Assembly: GCF_933775445.1 (NCBI RefSeq)
Contig: NC_065878.1
Location: 5,974,001 to 6,038,000 of the forward strand
From: Argentina anserina
Taxonomy: Eukaryota > Streptophyta > Magnoliopsida > Rosales > Rosaceae
Direction of reading: 5' to 3'
Length of the DNA: 64,000 nucleotides
The notes under the pieces were generated by a model. That model searched no databases, was not told where the DNA came from, and saw nothing but the letters and a program-made list of their open reading frames with translations. Shown here piece by piece: positions 29,630 through 41,569 of this stretch. Position 1 is the stretch's first letter; every line of letters starts with the position of its first letter. Both the position numbers and the translations under genes were made by a program.

Positions 29630-31320
29630 AAGGTTATATCCCAACAATATAGCCTCAATGAGTTCTCTGTTTGAACTCCAGTCTGTAGAAATGACTTGAA
29701 TCATTTTCAAAGTTGCAGAATCATGAACTTTGAAGACCAACAATCTCTGAGGTTATATCCCCAACACTATAACCTCAATGAGTTATGCGTTTGAACTCTA
29801 AATCAAAATGAATTGCATTCATCTCATGCATAAAAAGTTTCAAAGGACCGGTCAATCCAACTATGTTTTAGCTCAATGCGTTGGAACTCAAATTAAAAAG
29901 ACTTCAAAACACATACATGAGCCAATTTGGGGTTACTGTTATTAATCCCAAATATAAGAAAATGCACAATAATCTCTTCTAAGGAATAATTTTCACTATT
30001 GGAACTATCAAAATGCACTCTATTGAAACCCATCCATTCAAGATATCACTTTTTTTTTCTCCACAGCTATTATCCCACCTCTTATGGTTCATATAACAAA
30101 AGACAAAAATCTCAGAGGTTCAAACACCAACAATATGGCCTGAAGGAGTGCTCTGTTTAGGACTCTAATTTGGGTAATTCACATGAATCAGTTTCAAACT
30201 TGCAGAATCATGAAGTTACTCTGAAAGCAACATATTCCCAACAATAAAACCTCATTGAGTAAAATACTGGAACTCAGAATAACGCAGATTGTTTTAAATC
30301 TCAGGAAAAAACACTATTTTGAGGGACCAATCCGAATACTCTTTCTTAGGCAACAACTGAGCAGATTCTTTTAAATCTAAGGCAACAACCGTTTTAACGG
30401 ACCAATCTGACTACTGTTATAGAGCTCAATACATTAGTATCAGTATTAAGGGACATCTCTAAGACTGATTCTCTAGATAGATACCCTTATTAATAGTCAA
30501 TTGTAACTTTGTAACAAAAACCAGCTCTATGGTGTATTGTACCATTTAATTTGAAGATTCATTTGAGGGTCAAGGCAACAGAGGGGCGGAACCAAATATG
30601 AAATCCCTCAGAAATGCCACGAAGGCAATCAAATAGGGTTCTTCAACCCCAACAAATGAGGGAGATCAACCCAATCTTTCATCATTGGAATATAAGCCGA
30701 ACAGACATCAACCCAACCCCATGAATTACAGGGTATATTGAACAACTCAGCAGATTATTTTACATTTTCAGGCAACAATCGTTTTGAGGGACCAATATGA
30801 CAACTATTTCAGAGTTTGATACATTAGTATCAGTATCAAGGGACATCTTTAAGACTGACTCTTGGGACAAATACGCTTATTAATAGGGATCAATAATTAC
30901 TTTGTAATAAAAACCAGCTCTGTGGTATAATACACCATTTAATTCAAAATTCCGATTGAGGGTCAAGGCAACAAAGGGTGAATCACCAGATATAAAATCT
31001 TTCAAAAATGCCACTAAGGCAATGAAATAGGGTTGCTCAACCCCATCAAATGAGGGAGATCAACCCAATCCTTCATCATTAGTTACAAAAACCAACTCTG
31101 TGGTGTAAAACACCATTTAATCTGAAATTCCGATTGAGGGTCAAGGCAACAGAGGGTGAATCACCAGATATAATATCTTTCAAAAATTTCATGAATGAAG
31201 GCAATGAAATAGGGTTCCTCAACCCCAAGAAATGAGGGAGAGCGACCCAATCTTTCATCATTGGGATATAAGCCGAAGGGACATGAACCCCATAAATTAC
31301 AGGGTGTATTCAACACAGAC
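29630..31320. repeat. Diverged direct repeats, two families
   Basis: A block like GAGGTTATATCCCAACAATA followed by CCTCAATGAGTT recurs near 29633, 29748, 30115 and 30215. A longer block (AAAACCAGCTCTATGGTGTA, then ATTTGAGGGTCAAGGCAACA, then AATAGGGTTCTTCAACCCC) recurs near 30518, 30912 and 31088. The copies differ by many point changes. No coding potential is seen. Confidence 0.8.
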
Positions 31321-31940
31321 AATATCGAAGGCACCACAGATTGATAACAATATACCGAACCCAATCAATGGTAGAAGTATAAAACCATTCTTACTTTAAA
31401 GACTTGGTTTTTTTTCGAATGACCAATTAGGGACACCAAGTCTATATCAAACCGAGAAACAAAGCCCGCCATCACGAACACCTATTTCCCCTCTCAAACT
31501 CATCTGCACCAATGGAGATTTAAACCCTCAAATCAAAATCGAATAAAGATTCAATTTTTAACAGAAACCCTAGATTTCAATTCGGGCCTTTAATTGAGAG
31601 AGAGAGAGAGAGAGAGATTTACCTTTCGTGAGGCGAGCTTCGATCTCTGGGACACCAAGTCATAAACGGGTCTCTCTCACCGATCTCTGGGACATGAAGA
31701 GGTCTCTCTCCGATCTATGGGACACGAAGACTGAACCATGAAGAGACCCAACTCCATGTCTATCTCTCTGTGAAGAATCAAGAGAGGAAGTGAGAGAGCC
31801 GTTTGTGAGAGAAGAACCAAGAGAGACCCATCTCTATTCTTACTTGTGTGATTTGAATTTCTAATAGAAGCTTTTGTAAACGGCTCTCTCTCTCACTTTT
31901 CTTTCTTTCTTTCTTTCTTTTTTTCCCTTAAAACAAGACT

Positions 31941-32248
31941 TTTATTTGCACCTCCAAAATTTTTATTTATACCTTCACCATTTTTCTATTTCTATTTGAC
32001 GTTTTCAACTCATATAAAAAGACTAATAAAATGAACAAATAAACATAGAAAAATATTATTGTTTTATCTCTTTCTTTATACGTATAACTCAAATGATCAC
32101 TTATAATGCAAATAGATATAGCGGGAGGAGTGAGAGGTAATTGGGTAAAGAAAAAGAAGTGCATTTAGAGTTTTGAGAAGTTAAAAAATAATAAGGAGGT
32201 GTAATAAGTAATGGAGGTATACATAAATTTTAGAGGTGCAAATATAAT
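31941..32248. mobile_element. Foldback (MITE-like) element
   Basis: The left end reads TTTATTTGCACCTCCAAAAT and continues to TATACCTTCACC. The inverted right end reads TTATATTTGCACCTCTAAAA and continues to TATACCTCC. The arms are about 35 bp in a 308-bp AT-rich unit without an ORF. Target duplication was not resolved. Confidence 0.7.
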
Positions 32249-32730
32249 CCTCCTTTAAAATCAACTTTGGAAAAGTTTCTTTTGGGGTGTAATTGATAAC
32301 CAACGGCTAAGGAATTCCCTTGTAAGCCTATTTTGGTGGTTGGCAACGAAGCCTAATTGGTTGGCAGCCCATTTTGGCTAAATTGCAGGTGTAATCATAG
32401 GTGATGCCATTTTCAATTATAAGAGCTAAATTGCAGGTGGAGGTACAAAGTTCAAATGTTGCAAGCATATATAGCTAGTAAAGGCTATGATTCTTCTCAT
32501 AAAAAAAATGCAGAACACGTTTTTTGTTAGCACGACTAACTTATTTGAGAGTGAAAATGCAGAAGAACACCATAAAATTCTGCAAACTCTGGAATGTAAC
32601 ACCACTCATAACAGATCGAGATGCAATGACTACTCAGTGATACCTCATGCGTCCCATATCCTAATCCAATAGCGAATAGACCTTAAAGCCTAAACACCAG
32701 GCAGGCTTCCATAGAACCAAGTCCAACATG

Positions 32731-34371
32731 TAGTGGCGGATCCAGGATTGGAATGTCACATGTGCTAATTTAAGCAGATAAAAATTTGCTCAACGGTATT
32801 AAATGTTGTGATTTATTGAAAATAATAAACATACATAGGGGAGACTTGCAAATCTTACCCTCAAACCTACTAATAAAAACTAACTAAACTTAACTCTACG
32901 AGTAGCCAAAGCTTCAAACTCGTGATCACTCTTTCTACTAAACCATGTATCAATTTCTTTATATTTGAGCCTTTTGACACGATTAATGTGATTATCATTA
33001 GACATCCTGAAAAATACAACAATTGATGTCAACTGAAAAAAACGACAATTGATGTCAACAATTTATAAAGCTCATTAAATCTACTAAGGAAATCCCCTCA
33101 TCTTTGTCTCAGGCTTTATGAGTATAGATTGTGGCCTAGCGGCTAGTTCTATATGCTGCTACTAACAATTAGCAAAAGAACAGAAATGAAAATATAATAT
33201 AAAATGATGATCTAGAATTGTAAAATTGTTTGTGACATCAAAATCCGATGCATATTTGTATTATTACTTGAATTGGTTTGTTTCTGTTTTGCTTTTGTAA
33301 AGTACAAGGAAAACATACTGTACTCTGTTTCATTCTTAACTTTGCTATAATTGGGAAATGGAAGTGAATCAAGTAACACATTAACTCAGAACTTTTGGAG
33401 GAGACTACATTCTGATCTCATATTGCTAGGTTAGTAGACTCCATGGTAATTGTTAATGGCCGGTAGGATATTGATGATTGACAACACTTAGTCCTGTGAA
33501 TACTCTTTAGTTGATGACTTGATGTGGCAGTTGAACGGAAGCTAATGTTTCAATTGTTAAAATTCAGCGAGACACAATTGGAACAGGTGGAGCTACTTCT
33601 TCCAATACTGGGCTTCCACCTGATGAAGTGGTGGCAAAGCTGTTTCAAGCCTTACTGCAAATGGCTTCCCTCCAGCTTGAGGGCACAACCAGGTTCAATA
33701 GAAGACTGAATTTTTGAAGGCTTTAACTAGTCTATCACCCCCGACATATGCAGGATTTCTTGATAGTTCATCGAAATGGCTGGATTGGTTAGAAAGGGTA
33801 AAGCAATGTTTCGATCTTATTGATGTACCTGAAGACCTAAGAGTTGGATTTGCAGCTTATACTCTTACTGGAGCGGCTGGCTACTGGTGGGATTTTATTA
33901 GAACTATTTTTCTGGATATCGAAATTAAAGGAGATCAAGATCAAATCAATGAAATCACACAGTAGTCAAAAGCTTTCTTTAACATTACCCATTTACCCAA
34001 CATCTTCATTCATTCATTCAATCTAAATTAGAAGTTTAGAACAACAAAACCAGCAACAAGAAAGTGAAAGAGAGTTAAGATTTAAGAGTGTGTACCTAAA
34101 TTAGTTGTCCACAGCATACAACCAACTCCCAGAAACATCGGTATAATTATTTATCAGCTCAGTATACGCCGTTGACCTTAGATTGGTCTGAGCAATCCTC
34201 ATCACTGAAGAACCCGAGAAGTTTGAGAGAGAGTGAGAGTGAGAGACTCACCAGACACCAGCCCGTGCTCTTAAATTTTTATTTTTTATTTTTATAAAAG
34301 GTTGGATTTTTTTTGGGTTTCAATTTCACCTGGGCTCCAGCCCAGTCAAGCCTAGGCTGGATCCGCCCCTG
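32731..34371. mobile_element. hAT-type non-autonomous element
   Basis: The terminal inverted repeats are TAGTGGCGGATCCAGG at the left and CAGGGGCGGATCCAGC read inward from the right (13 of 16 matches). They are flanked by a perfect 8-bp duplication CCAACATG (32723-32730 and 34372-34379), which is diagnostic of hAT insertion. The 1641-bp interior has no transposase. It contains a Ty3 gag-like fragment at about 33565-33965. Confidence 0.88.
33565..33965 (+). pseudogene. Ty3 retrotransposon gag fragment inside the hAT element
   Basis: The frame at 33714-33965 reads LSPPTYAGFLDSSSKWLDWL, then VPEDLRVGFAAYTLTGAAGY and WWD. This is the plant Ty3 gag core pattern (W..W, VPE..RV, A.Y.L.G.A..WW). Upstream, in another frame, GLPPDEVVAKLFQALLQMA looks like the preceding gag part. 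Frames are broken and no zinc knuckle or protease follows. Confidence 0.75.
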
Positions 34372-34379
34372 CCAACATG

Positions 34380-34960
34380 GAGGCCCAAAAACTCCTATGG
34401 GCACCCAATCCGGATCTGGTGCCAACCAGTGCACGCACTCCTCGCCGACGAGCTTCACTGACAAGCTAGTACGATGACCAAACCGTTGCCAACCACACCC
34501 AAACGCCGCCAGACCTCTCTTGACGAATACCAAACCTCGCTGCAATCCCAAAAGGGAACCCTGAGAAAATCAATCAAACCGGAGCAAAGCATCGTCGACA
34601 ACATTTGATATGAACAAGCACTCGCACATGACCCGAACCTGGATCCCAAAGCCTGATCTAAACCTTCAGTTCCGGCAACGCAAGCCCCAAACCAACACCA
34701 CGACAATCTTGGTCCGCCACCCACCAACACGACCTCTCCGCAATGGCTTGTGACACAGACACCAGAGTACAACACCAATGCCCAAATCATTTGATAATTC
34801 GTTGCAGAGAAAGACCAAAACCCCCTGAGGAAGGAGAAGACGAACTCTGAAGGATTAACTGAGAGATCTCATGATGGGAATCAGAGATCTAATGCTGCGG
34901 GAAGGCAAACCCTAGGATTGGCCGCCACCTAAGAGAAGAGAGATCTCTCAACGTGTTAAA
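34380..34960 (-). other. GC-richer repeat-like block, unrecognised
   Basis: This block is clearly richer in C and G than its surroundings. It has two overlapping minus-strand open frames (34279-34551 and 34455-34790) rich in Gly, Trp, Cys and Val. It ends near 34925 in a CCTAGGATTGGCCGCCACCT segment. The composition suggests the 5' part of a decayed retroelement in minus orientation, but no domain was recognised. Confidence 0.4.
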
Positions 34961-35238
34961 TCTATTAAATAGCTTAGTCATCGAACTTTTGAAAACTTCA
35001 AATATACTACCATTATGTCAATTAGTCATTCCGTTTACTTTCATCTTTTTTTTGTCGACTCGAATGATAGTTTGAAGATTAAAGAAATCAAGCGACAATT
35101 TCTTCTTCTTCTCTAGTACAATAGTTTATTTTTTCTAATTGGAATGACAAATATGACTCTACATATTAGGCTTTAACGTTCAATTAACACATAAAATAGA
35201 CAAAATGAACAATGTAATATACACATCGTATCACTCCC

Positions 35239-35407
35239 GTTCACACAGTCAGTAGCTGACTATAGAATTCATGCTCAATTATCATTGGCTGTAAATCTAA
35301 GAGTTGAAAACAAAATAATTCAATTTTAAAAAGATTTTCCTCACTTTTTGATTTACATCCAATGGTGGTTGAGCATGATTTTATAGTCAGCTACTAACCG
35401 TGTGAAC
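35239..35407. mobile_element. Foldback (MITE-like) element, 169 bp
   Basis: The left arm GTTCACACAGTCAGTAGCTG continues through GACTATAG..CATGCTCAA. The right arm is its imperfect reverse complement, ending CGTGTGAAC. The arms are about 60 bp around a short AT-rich loop. There is no ORF, and the target duplication is unclear. Confidence 0.75.
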
Positions 35408-35659
35408 AAGACTGCCTGTAGTATAGTTAGATGACAAAAATGAAGTTTTCAAAAGTTCGATGACCAAAGTTTCTGCCTTATTTTCTCAATAAAAATAAAA
35501 ACAAAATTAAATGCAGCAAAATATAAAATTTGTAAGCAAAAAATGACGTGGGGTTGTAATAATCTAGAGCAGGTCCCACCTGAACTAAAAGCAACTGCCA
35601 TTTTTCAACTCTCATTTTCTCTCGTCTTTTGAGACCTCAAGAAGCTGCAGAAGATTCCG

Positions 35660-38600
35660 ATGGCCTTCACCAACTCGTCTCTCTTTGCTCCCCATCTCAC
35701 TCTCCCTCACTCTAAATTTTCCGATTCCGAATTCGCCCCTCAGCCTCCTCCGCTGTGTTAGGCCCCCAAGCTACTTCACTATCTCCATCCCAACACTTGG
35801 TGTAGAAAATTGTAAGAAAACACATATTTATGTTTGCTTTCTCTTCTTTCACTCTAAAATTTCATAGTTCAGATTTTGATTTTAATGGAAACTCAAGTCT
35901 CTGGTGTCGTGAATTTGATGTTGATCGTTGTTCAATGTTGGTGCAGGAACGTCGCGTATGCCTCTGGCAATGGTGTGAATGCAATTGGTTCATCTTCACT
36001 GGTCAGTTGCATTATTTCTCTATATCATAGTTTATTTGACTCTGATTCATAGGTTCTTGAATTTCTCATATAATATGATATGAAACGGTTCTTCTGCATG
36101 TGGAAATAGTTGTGATCGGCTTTTTTCGATTAGGGTGTTAGGATGTCATGTTTTGGCACTTGTGATGCATAGGTTGGATTATACAATATGTACACTATTA
36201 ATGAAAATTGGAAAACTACATAATTTGCTGGCGAAAGGTCAAGCTTCATCGCCGTGCATTCTAGGAATATCCTTTTTGGCTGTCGTGTCTCATGGGTTGA
36301 CTTTACTCTTGCAAAATGAGCTTGCGATGTTCTAGTTTTCCAATATGTGACTGATGTACATGACAATGGACTAGGCAGTCCTTTTCTATTGTTCTTGTCA
36401 GCTCAATACATAACTACTAGCTACGTAAATTGACAGTAGTTGTTTCACTTCCTTGAGGCATTTTTTGTTCTCCGCTTCCACCTTGTTCCTTACATTGTTC
36501 AGTGGGTTCTAGTCCAGTCGTGTTTTGAAACTGGCATGCAAGGGGCAAATGCCATAATGTTGTATACTTCTTCAGTACAGAACTTTAGGACATGAGATTT
36601 TCCTGGAAAACTTACCACTGGTAAAATCCTAGCTGGGTTTTAATTTTTTTTTTTCTGTTCCATAAAGTCTCATTTTTCTGCATATGAGCCGTCTAATTAT
36701 CGAGGTTGTATTTGGAAGTGGTCTTGTTGATGAGTAATTGACTAATTTTTGAGTGTTTTTTATAGCTATACATTTGAGAGTAGCCCAGTTAGAATTTCTT
36801 GTAGCTGGCAACTTTCCATCAACCGGAGTTGGGGGTGAATGTGGAAATGAATGGCAGATAAGTCTCCTAAGTGCGACTATGCAGGTCCATAGGCTATACA
36901 TAAGATTTTGACTGCATATGGGTCCTTGTTCGATTGTTTTGAACTAATTCCTTGTTCAGAATTGTGGGCGCTTCTACTTCTATTATTTATTTAAACATTA
37001 GGTACCTCTTGGATAGAAGAGGAAAGTGTCTATCACTTGTTCTGTAATTGTCAAGCTTACATCTACTCAGGTTATTTACAACATGTCGTATTTTTATTTT
37101 ATGCAATCTGTTGCAGCCCCACACTACTTTGGGATTTCACTTGATGATATCTTGAGATAGGCACACTTAAAAGGGCCTGAAATGGAATTATAATTTCCAG
37201 ACCTACATTATGTTGGGTTTCCAGCCCATGTGTTTTTCCTAAGAAGGTTTCTTAGAGTATAGTTTTCCAATAAGGATAGAGAATTCTTATTGATGATGAT
37301 TTACCTGTAATCCTTATTGATTACAGAGAAGGAGGAGGCTTTACAGCCTAACACTATTGGGAATATGATTCCTATTTTGTGAGGAAACATGTTTGTCCTT
37401 ATGGATGTATAAGGAAGGGTTCTGCTCTAGGTTTAGGCATCGCAGAGACAAAGAGTAAAGTGTGTTCCATTATCAGTTAGAAGATGAGAGAGGGCAGAGA
37501 GGAGAGAGATAGATAGGAAGATAAGAGAGAGTTCTTGTTTTCTTAGTCTTTCTTGTGTACCCATTATTAATATAGTGGAAGGGTGTGTTTTTGTCCGGTG
37601 AATGTAGGCAAAACTTTTGCTGAACCACCTTAAATCTGTGTTTTTGTGTTCTTTTCTTTGTGGTTTTTTCTCTTGGTTTGCTGTGCTTGTTCTGGTTCTC
37701 TGACATGCTTGTTGATCGATTCACAACACAGGACTAGCTATGGTTGTTTTCTGTGAGATCAAAGGGACCATAAGATAAATTTGTTAACAACCCTTAACCT
37801 TGTACACAGTTCTCAATTAAGTAATGATTTAGATTATACCCCCCATACAACCAGTCATTTCAACCTAACATGTTGTTGTACATGTTATTTTAAATTTTAG
37901 AGGTTAATAGTAACCATAAGGTTTATTAATTTGTTCATTGTATCTGTTATAGACCTTTTGGTGTTGGGAATCGATTTGTTGGTATATCTGGTTCTGGACT
38001 AAGCGTAAACGAACTAAAAAAGCCTAAAATGTTGCATCAGTTTCCATAACATTGGATGAATATTTTAAACTGCAGAAGTCTGATCAAGAGGCTGACTATG
38101 TTCCAATGCCAGTAGTCATGATTGATCACGATTCAGATTCTGATGCAACTATTGTGCAGCTCAGCTTTGGAGATTGCCTTGGAGCTCTCATTGACACGGT
38201 AAAGGGGCTTATTCTTTGTATATCCCTTGTAGATAAATATTCATTGGAAGTCAAATTCTTTACATGGGATATAAATTCAAGTATCACAATTGAAGGAGAC
38301 CATATGAAATAGATTACAACATCATAACAATATAATTCAAATACGGAAAATTTCCCGGTATGTAGTTTCAAATAGGACTAGTTTTTATTGGTACGATTTC
38401 CAGATCGTGGTTCTTTAAAGTTTCATGTTACGAACCACCTCAGCCCGTGAAGCGAGTTGGGGGAAGAGGAAAAAACAGAATAAAATGAAAAAGGAACAAA
38501 GTCAGTTTTCTTGTTCATGAATGTAGTTCAGTGCATGTCATTTGAATTACATGAGTATTTTTTGGCACCTGAAACGTCAAACTTTCTGCATGTCCCAAGT

Positions 38601-41569
38601 TTACTCATCATATTGGCTTTCAAGTTTTAACCAAATTGGCTATGTGAAGTCTAAAGTTGAGAACTGAGCATCAGTTCTAAATGTTCTGCAAGGCGTCAGA
38701 TTCTCATGGTTAATTGACACGCCTTTATTATATGAGGATAGATAAATGCATTACATGAGTTGGGATTGGATGTAGCAAAGGGAATTGTTGTCACTGAGGG
38801 GCCGGTTAAACAGACGAAGTTTCATATAACGCGGCTGTAAGTTTTTTTTTTTGGCTACCTATGTCTACATAGATTTTATTTCATGGATACCCAACATCAG
38901 TTAAGATTGCAACAGTTCTGTGGTAGTTAAGATTGTTAAGCACTTTAATCCCACATAAGTTGGTTGAAATATACCAAATCTGGCCATGTTTGCCTTCCAA
39001 TTGGGTATCTCCACTAACAATATTTGGAATAGTTGTAGGCTAGCATTCTAACAAAGCAGCAATACTCGGTTAAAGTCTTTGTAACCGTATCTTCCCTATA
39101 TAAGTTGAATGCAATATGCTACTAGAGTCATGAAGTCAATGTCATGATAGAGAATGTAGAATAGAACTTGCTACCATCCGAAGAAGATGCAAACTTATCC
39201 ACACGCATGGAATCCCAGATTATGTTTACCATTTGGATAGGGATTAGTCTCAAATTGTTTAAGTTAATTGCAACCTGCTTAATTCCTCTGTTTCAGTCTT
39301 AAACTAACATATATTGGTAAGTATATTTATCGTTTTCCTGGAATAAAACTTTCGCAATATTGCTTTTTTCTTTTGTTCTGTATTGTTTACCATTGGAAAC
39401 GTTTTTCCTTTCCATAGTTTAACGGGAAATAATACTAATGTGTAATACATATACAATAATATACAGTCACACACACAAAAACAAACATATATGCATGTAT
39501 ATATGACAGCCTATATGTATAAACAATTATATATGCTGATGAACTCATAGATTAATTTTCTCTTTGACTTTCTTGCACATAAAAGATGGTAATAAGATGT
39601 ATAAGTATATATACGGCTGCATATATTATAAGTAGATATCCAATTAGACTACTATATTCTTGTGATAGTGCCATTTCCCTATCTAATCTAATTTCAAGTT
39701 AAAAGAAGGATTACCGGTGATACTGCTGTCTATACATTTCGCAGGTTACTCAAGTAATTTCATCTGACCATAATGGGCCATTATTTGTTTGGTCTGCAAT
39801 ACGAATGCTGTCACACTGCTACTTTGTCAGCTTATGATCTACCGCTGCAAAACTGAATTACTTATGTAGTTCTGCAGTTTGGGTACATTTTGCTTTACTT
39901 TAGGCATAGAACTACTTGCATGCGTACTTCTAGGTCTCCATACATGAAATGGTGCTATTCAAAGAATTTCAGAGACTTGTGTTTGCATTAGCTCTACTGC
40001 GTGATTGCCATTTTCTATCACATAACCTATACAACCAAAGCTCTTGTTTGTTGCACTACAAGTTTCTAGCAGCTAAAGAGTAATTTTGGTACTTCTAGTG
40101 ACACCGGACGCAAAGTTGAAGATCCTGATATGTTAGAGAAAATCCAGCTTACCATCATCAACAATCTATTGAAATATCATCCAGTACGACTTCTTATAAC
40201 ACAATATATCATCTTTGAATAATACACGAATTTCTGTACTTAAATTCGTTGTTTTCATTAGCTATAGTTTTGTCTCCTGTTTTTTTTTATTGCTAGGAAT
40301 CTAGTCAGCTACTTGCAAATTGCAATGGGTGAAGCTTTTGGAATAAAAGCCCCGGAAAAGAAGGTAATGTTGTCAACCTTAAGCTTTCCAATGTTAACCT
40401 CATCTCTAGGCGGGGTTTATTGTTAGACTAATCATCATGCTCACGTTCTGAAGAAACCCATGATATTGCTGGCCGCCTCACCATGGACTTATTTACAAGC
40501 ATTAGAAGCCTTGATGCCTTCAATGTACATGCTGCTTATCAGCTATGCCTATTGGGTCAAATGATGATTTGGAGACTCATAGATGGATGTGCCTTCAGAG
40601 TTAATTTTTGTCATGTTGGCTTTACAACTGTTAAAAAAATAAAATTAAAAATTAAAGCAACTATGATTTTGTTTTTGAATTAAAATTTTACTTTCTGTGT
40701 CAATAGGTTTCTTTGATATACAATACTCATTATCAGTAATTTATATGATGCTTGTAGCGTGGAAGTTTACATATGTGTTGTAGATGATCCATTGACACTA
40801 ACTAATTTGTGATAGTGATGATTGCAGCTTGATGTTGATATTGCAACTCATATACATGTGAAGGAAGATGGACCTAAGAGGAGGTTTGCTACATATGGAA
40901 ATGACTTTTTGTGTTTATATATATTTTTTAAGTATTCTATTTCCCCATAAAAATAAACATGAGAAAGAGAGATCTAAAGTTCGCACTTGCATTAATTTTG
41001 TTAAGAGGCTACTGGATGTGTCATTTGATACGGCATCATATTACTATGTCACCAGCTTGCTTTACAAAGAGACCGCATATCACCCAGGATTGCTTGTAGA
41101 AATGATCAAAATCATTGCTGATATCAATATTGATGTGGAATCGGCTGAGATTGATACAAAAGTACGTCATCTCTCTCTCTCTCTCTCTCTGTATACGTGT
41201 GCGCATTATGTTATGAACTATGGGTAAACTTTTCTTCGCTTCTCTTTATAGGGTTTGGTTGCCAAAGATAAATTTCATGTCAGCTACAGAGGGGCAGAGC
41301 CTTAAATAGTTCCTTGTCCCAGGTAATTGTTTTGATTTTTTTTTGTTGAGAAAAAGGTTTTTTTTTATATATTCTGAACTATCAATCTGAAATGCTTGAC
41401 ACAATTAAATTACAAGAGTTCCAAGGGTTAGAGTGCTGGGTTCATATAGAATGGTTGTTGTTAACGTTTTGCAATTTGTTTCCTAACAATTATTTCAAAC
41501 TTGCAGGTGTTAGTGAACTGTCTGCGTTACTACATTCGCAGGCCAGAAACTGATGTCGATAGTTACTAA
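35660..41569 (+). pseudogene. ACR12-like ACT-domain protein gene, frame broken in three places
   Basis: Matches the plastid-type ACR12 family (ACT-domain repeats, probably amino-acid binding). Exons: 35660-35811, 35947-36001, 38076-38198, 38742-38836, 40099-40183, 40297-40363, 40828-40883, 41056-41161, 41252-41322 and 41507-41569. Recognisable parts are [48 protein letters not shown] and [96 protein letters not shown], and [10 protein letters not shown] at the stop. Splice sites for the introns after exons 2-9 are intact. Three faults break the frame. Exon 1 changes frame near 35745 (SDSEFAPQPPPLC-stop against LLRCVRPPSYF). Exon 6 is 67 bp and appears to hold about 10 extra bases near 40312. 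Exon 9 is 71 bp, with a shift and TAA near 41306. The exon 1/2 join also gives a stop as drawn. It is a recent pseudogene, or a gene with sequence errors. Confidence 0.85.
37211..37728 (+). mobile_element. Solo Copia-type LTR in intron 2 of the ACR12-like gene
   Basis: It begins TGTTG (37211) and ends CAACA (37724-37728). Near the end it has a GTTTTTGTCCGGTGAATGTA stretch, followed by a TTGCTGAACCACCTTAAATC motif. This pattern is typical of the U5 region of plant Copia LTRs. The flanking five bases (CATTA / CAGGA) do not match, so the target duplication has decayed or the ends are slightly off. No internal region is present. Confidence 0.65.

Larger units (their letters stand above)
27726..31850 (-). 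other. Possible unrecognised minus-strand transcription unit
   Basis: Three signs point to a minus-strand gene. First, a GA/CT-rich leader-like block (31621-31850) ends in a good donor, AAAG|GTAAAT, at 31621. Second, an exon-like block at about 28592-28526 lies between CCTCTACAG and GTAAGAAAAT and is open in one frame (LFLSYGCYHVFLLVAAKKVA). Third, a block at about 27826-27726 follows a strong pyrimidine tract and GGCAG; it reads KPFRVFSLKDLISEHFKANP and ends LRYSQTL-stop. The frames and phases of all parts could not be joined and no family was recognised. It could instead be a non-coding transcript. Confidence 0.25.

Noticed and set aside
34279..34790. Two overlapping minus-strand frames in the GC-richer block
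   Set aside because: No domain, and one frame crosses the border of the hAT element, so they cannot be one real gene.
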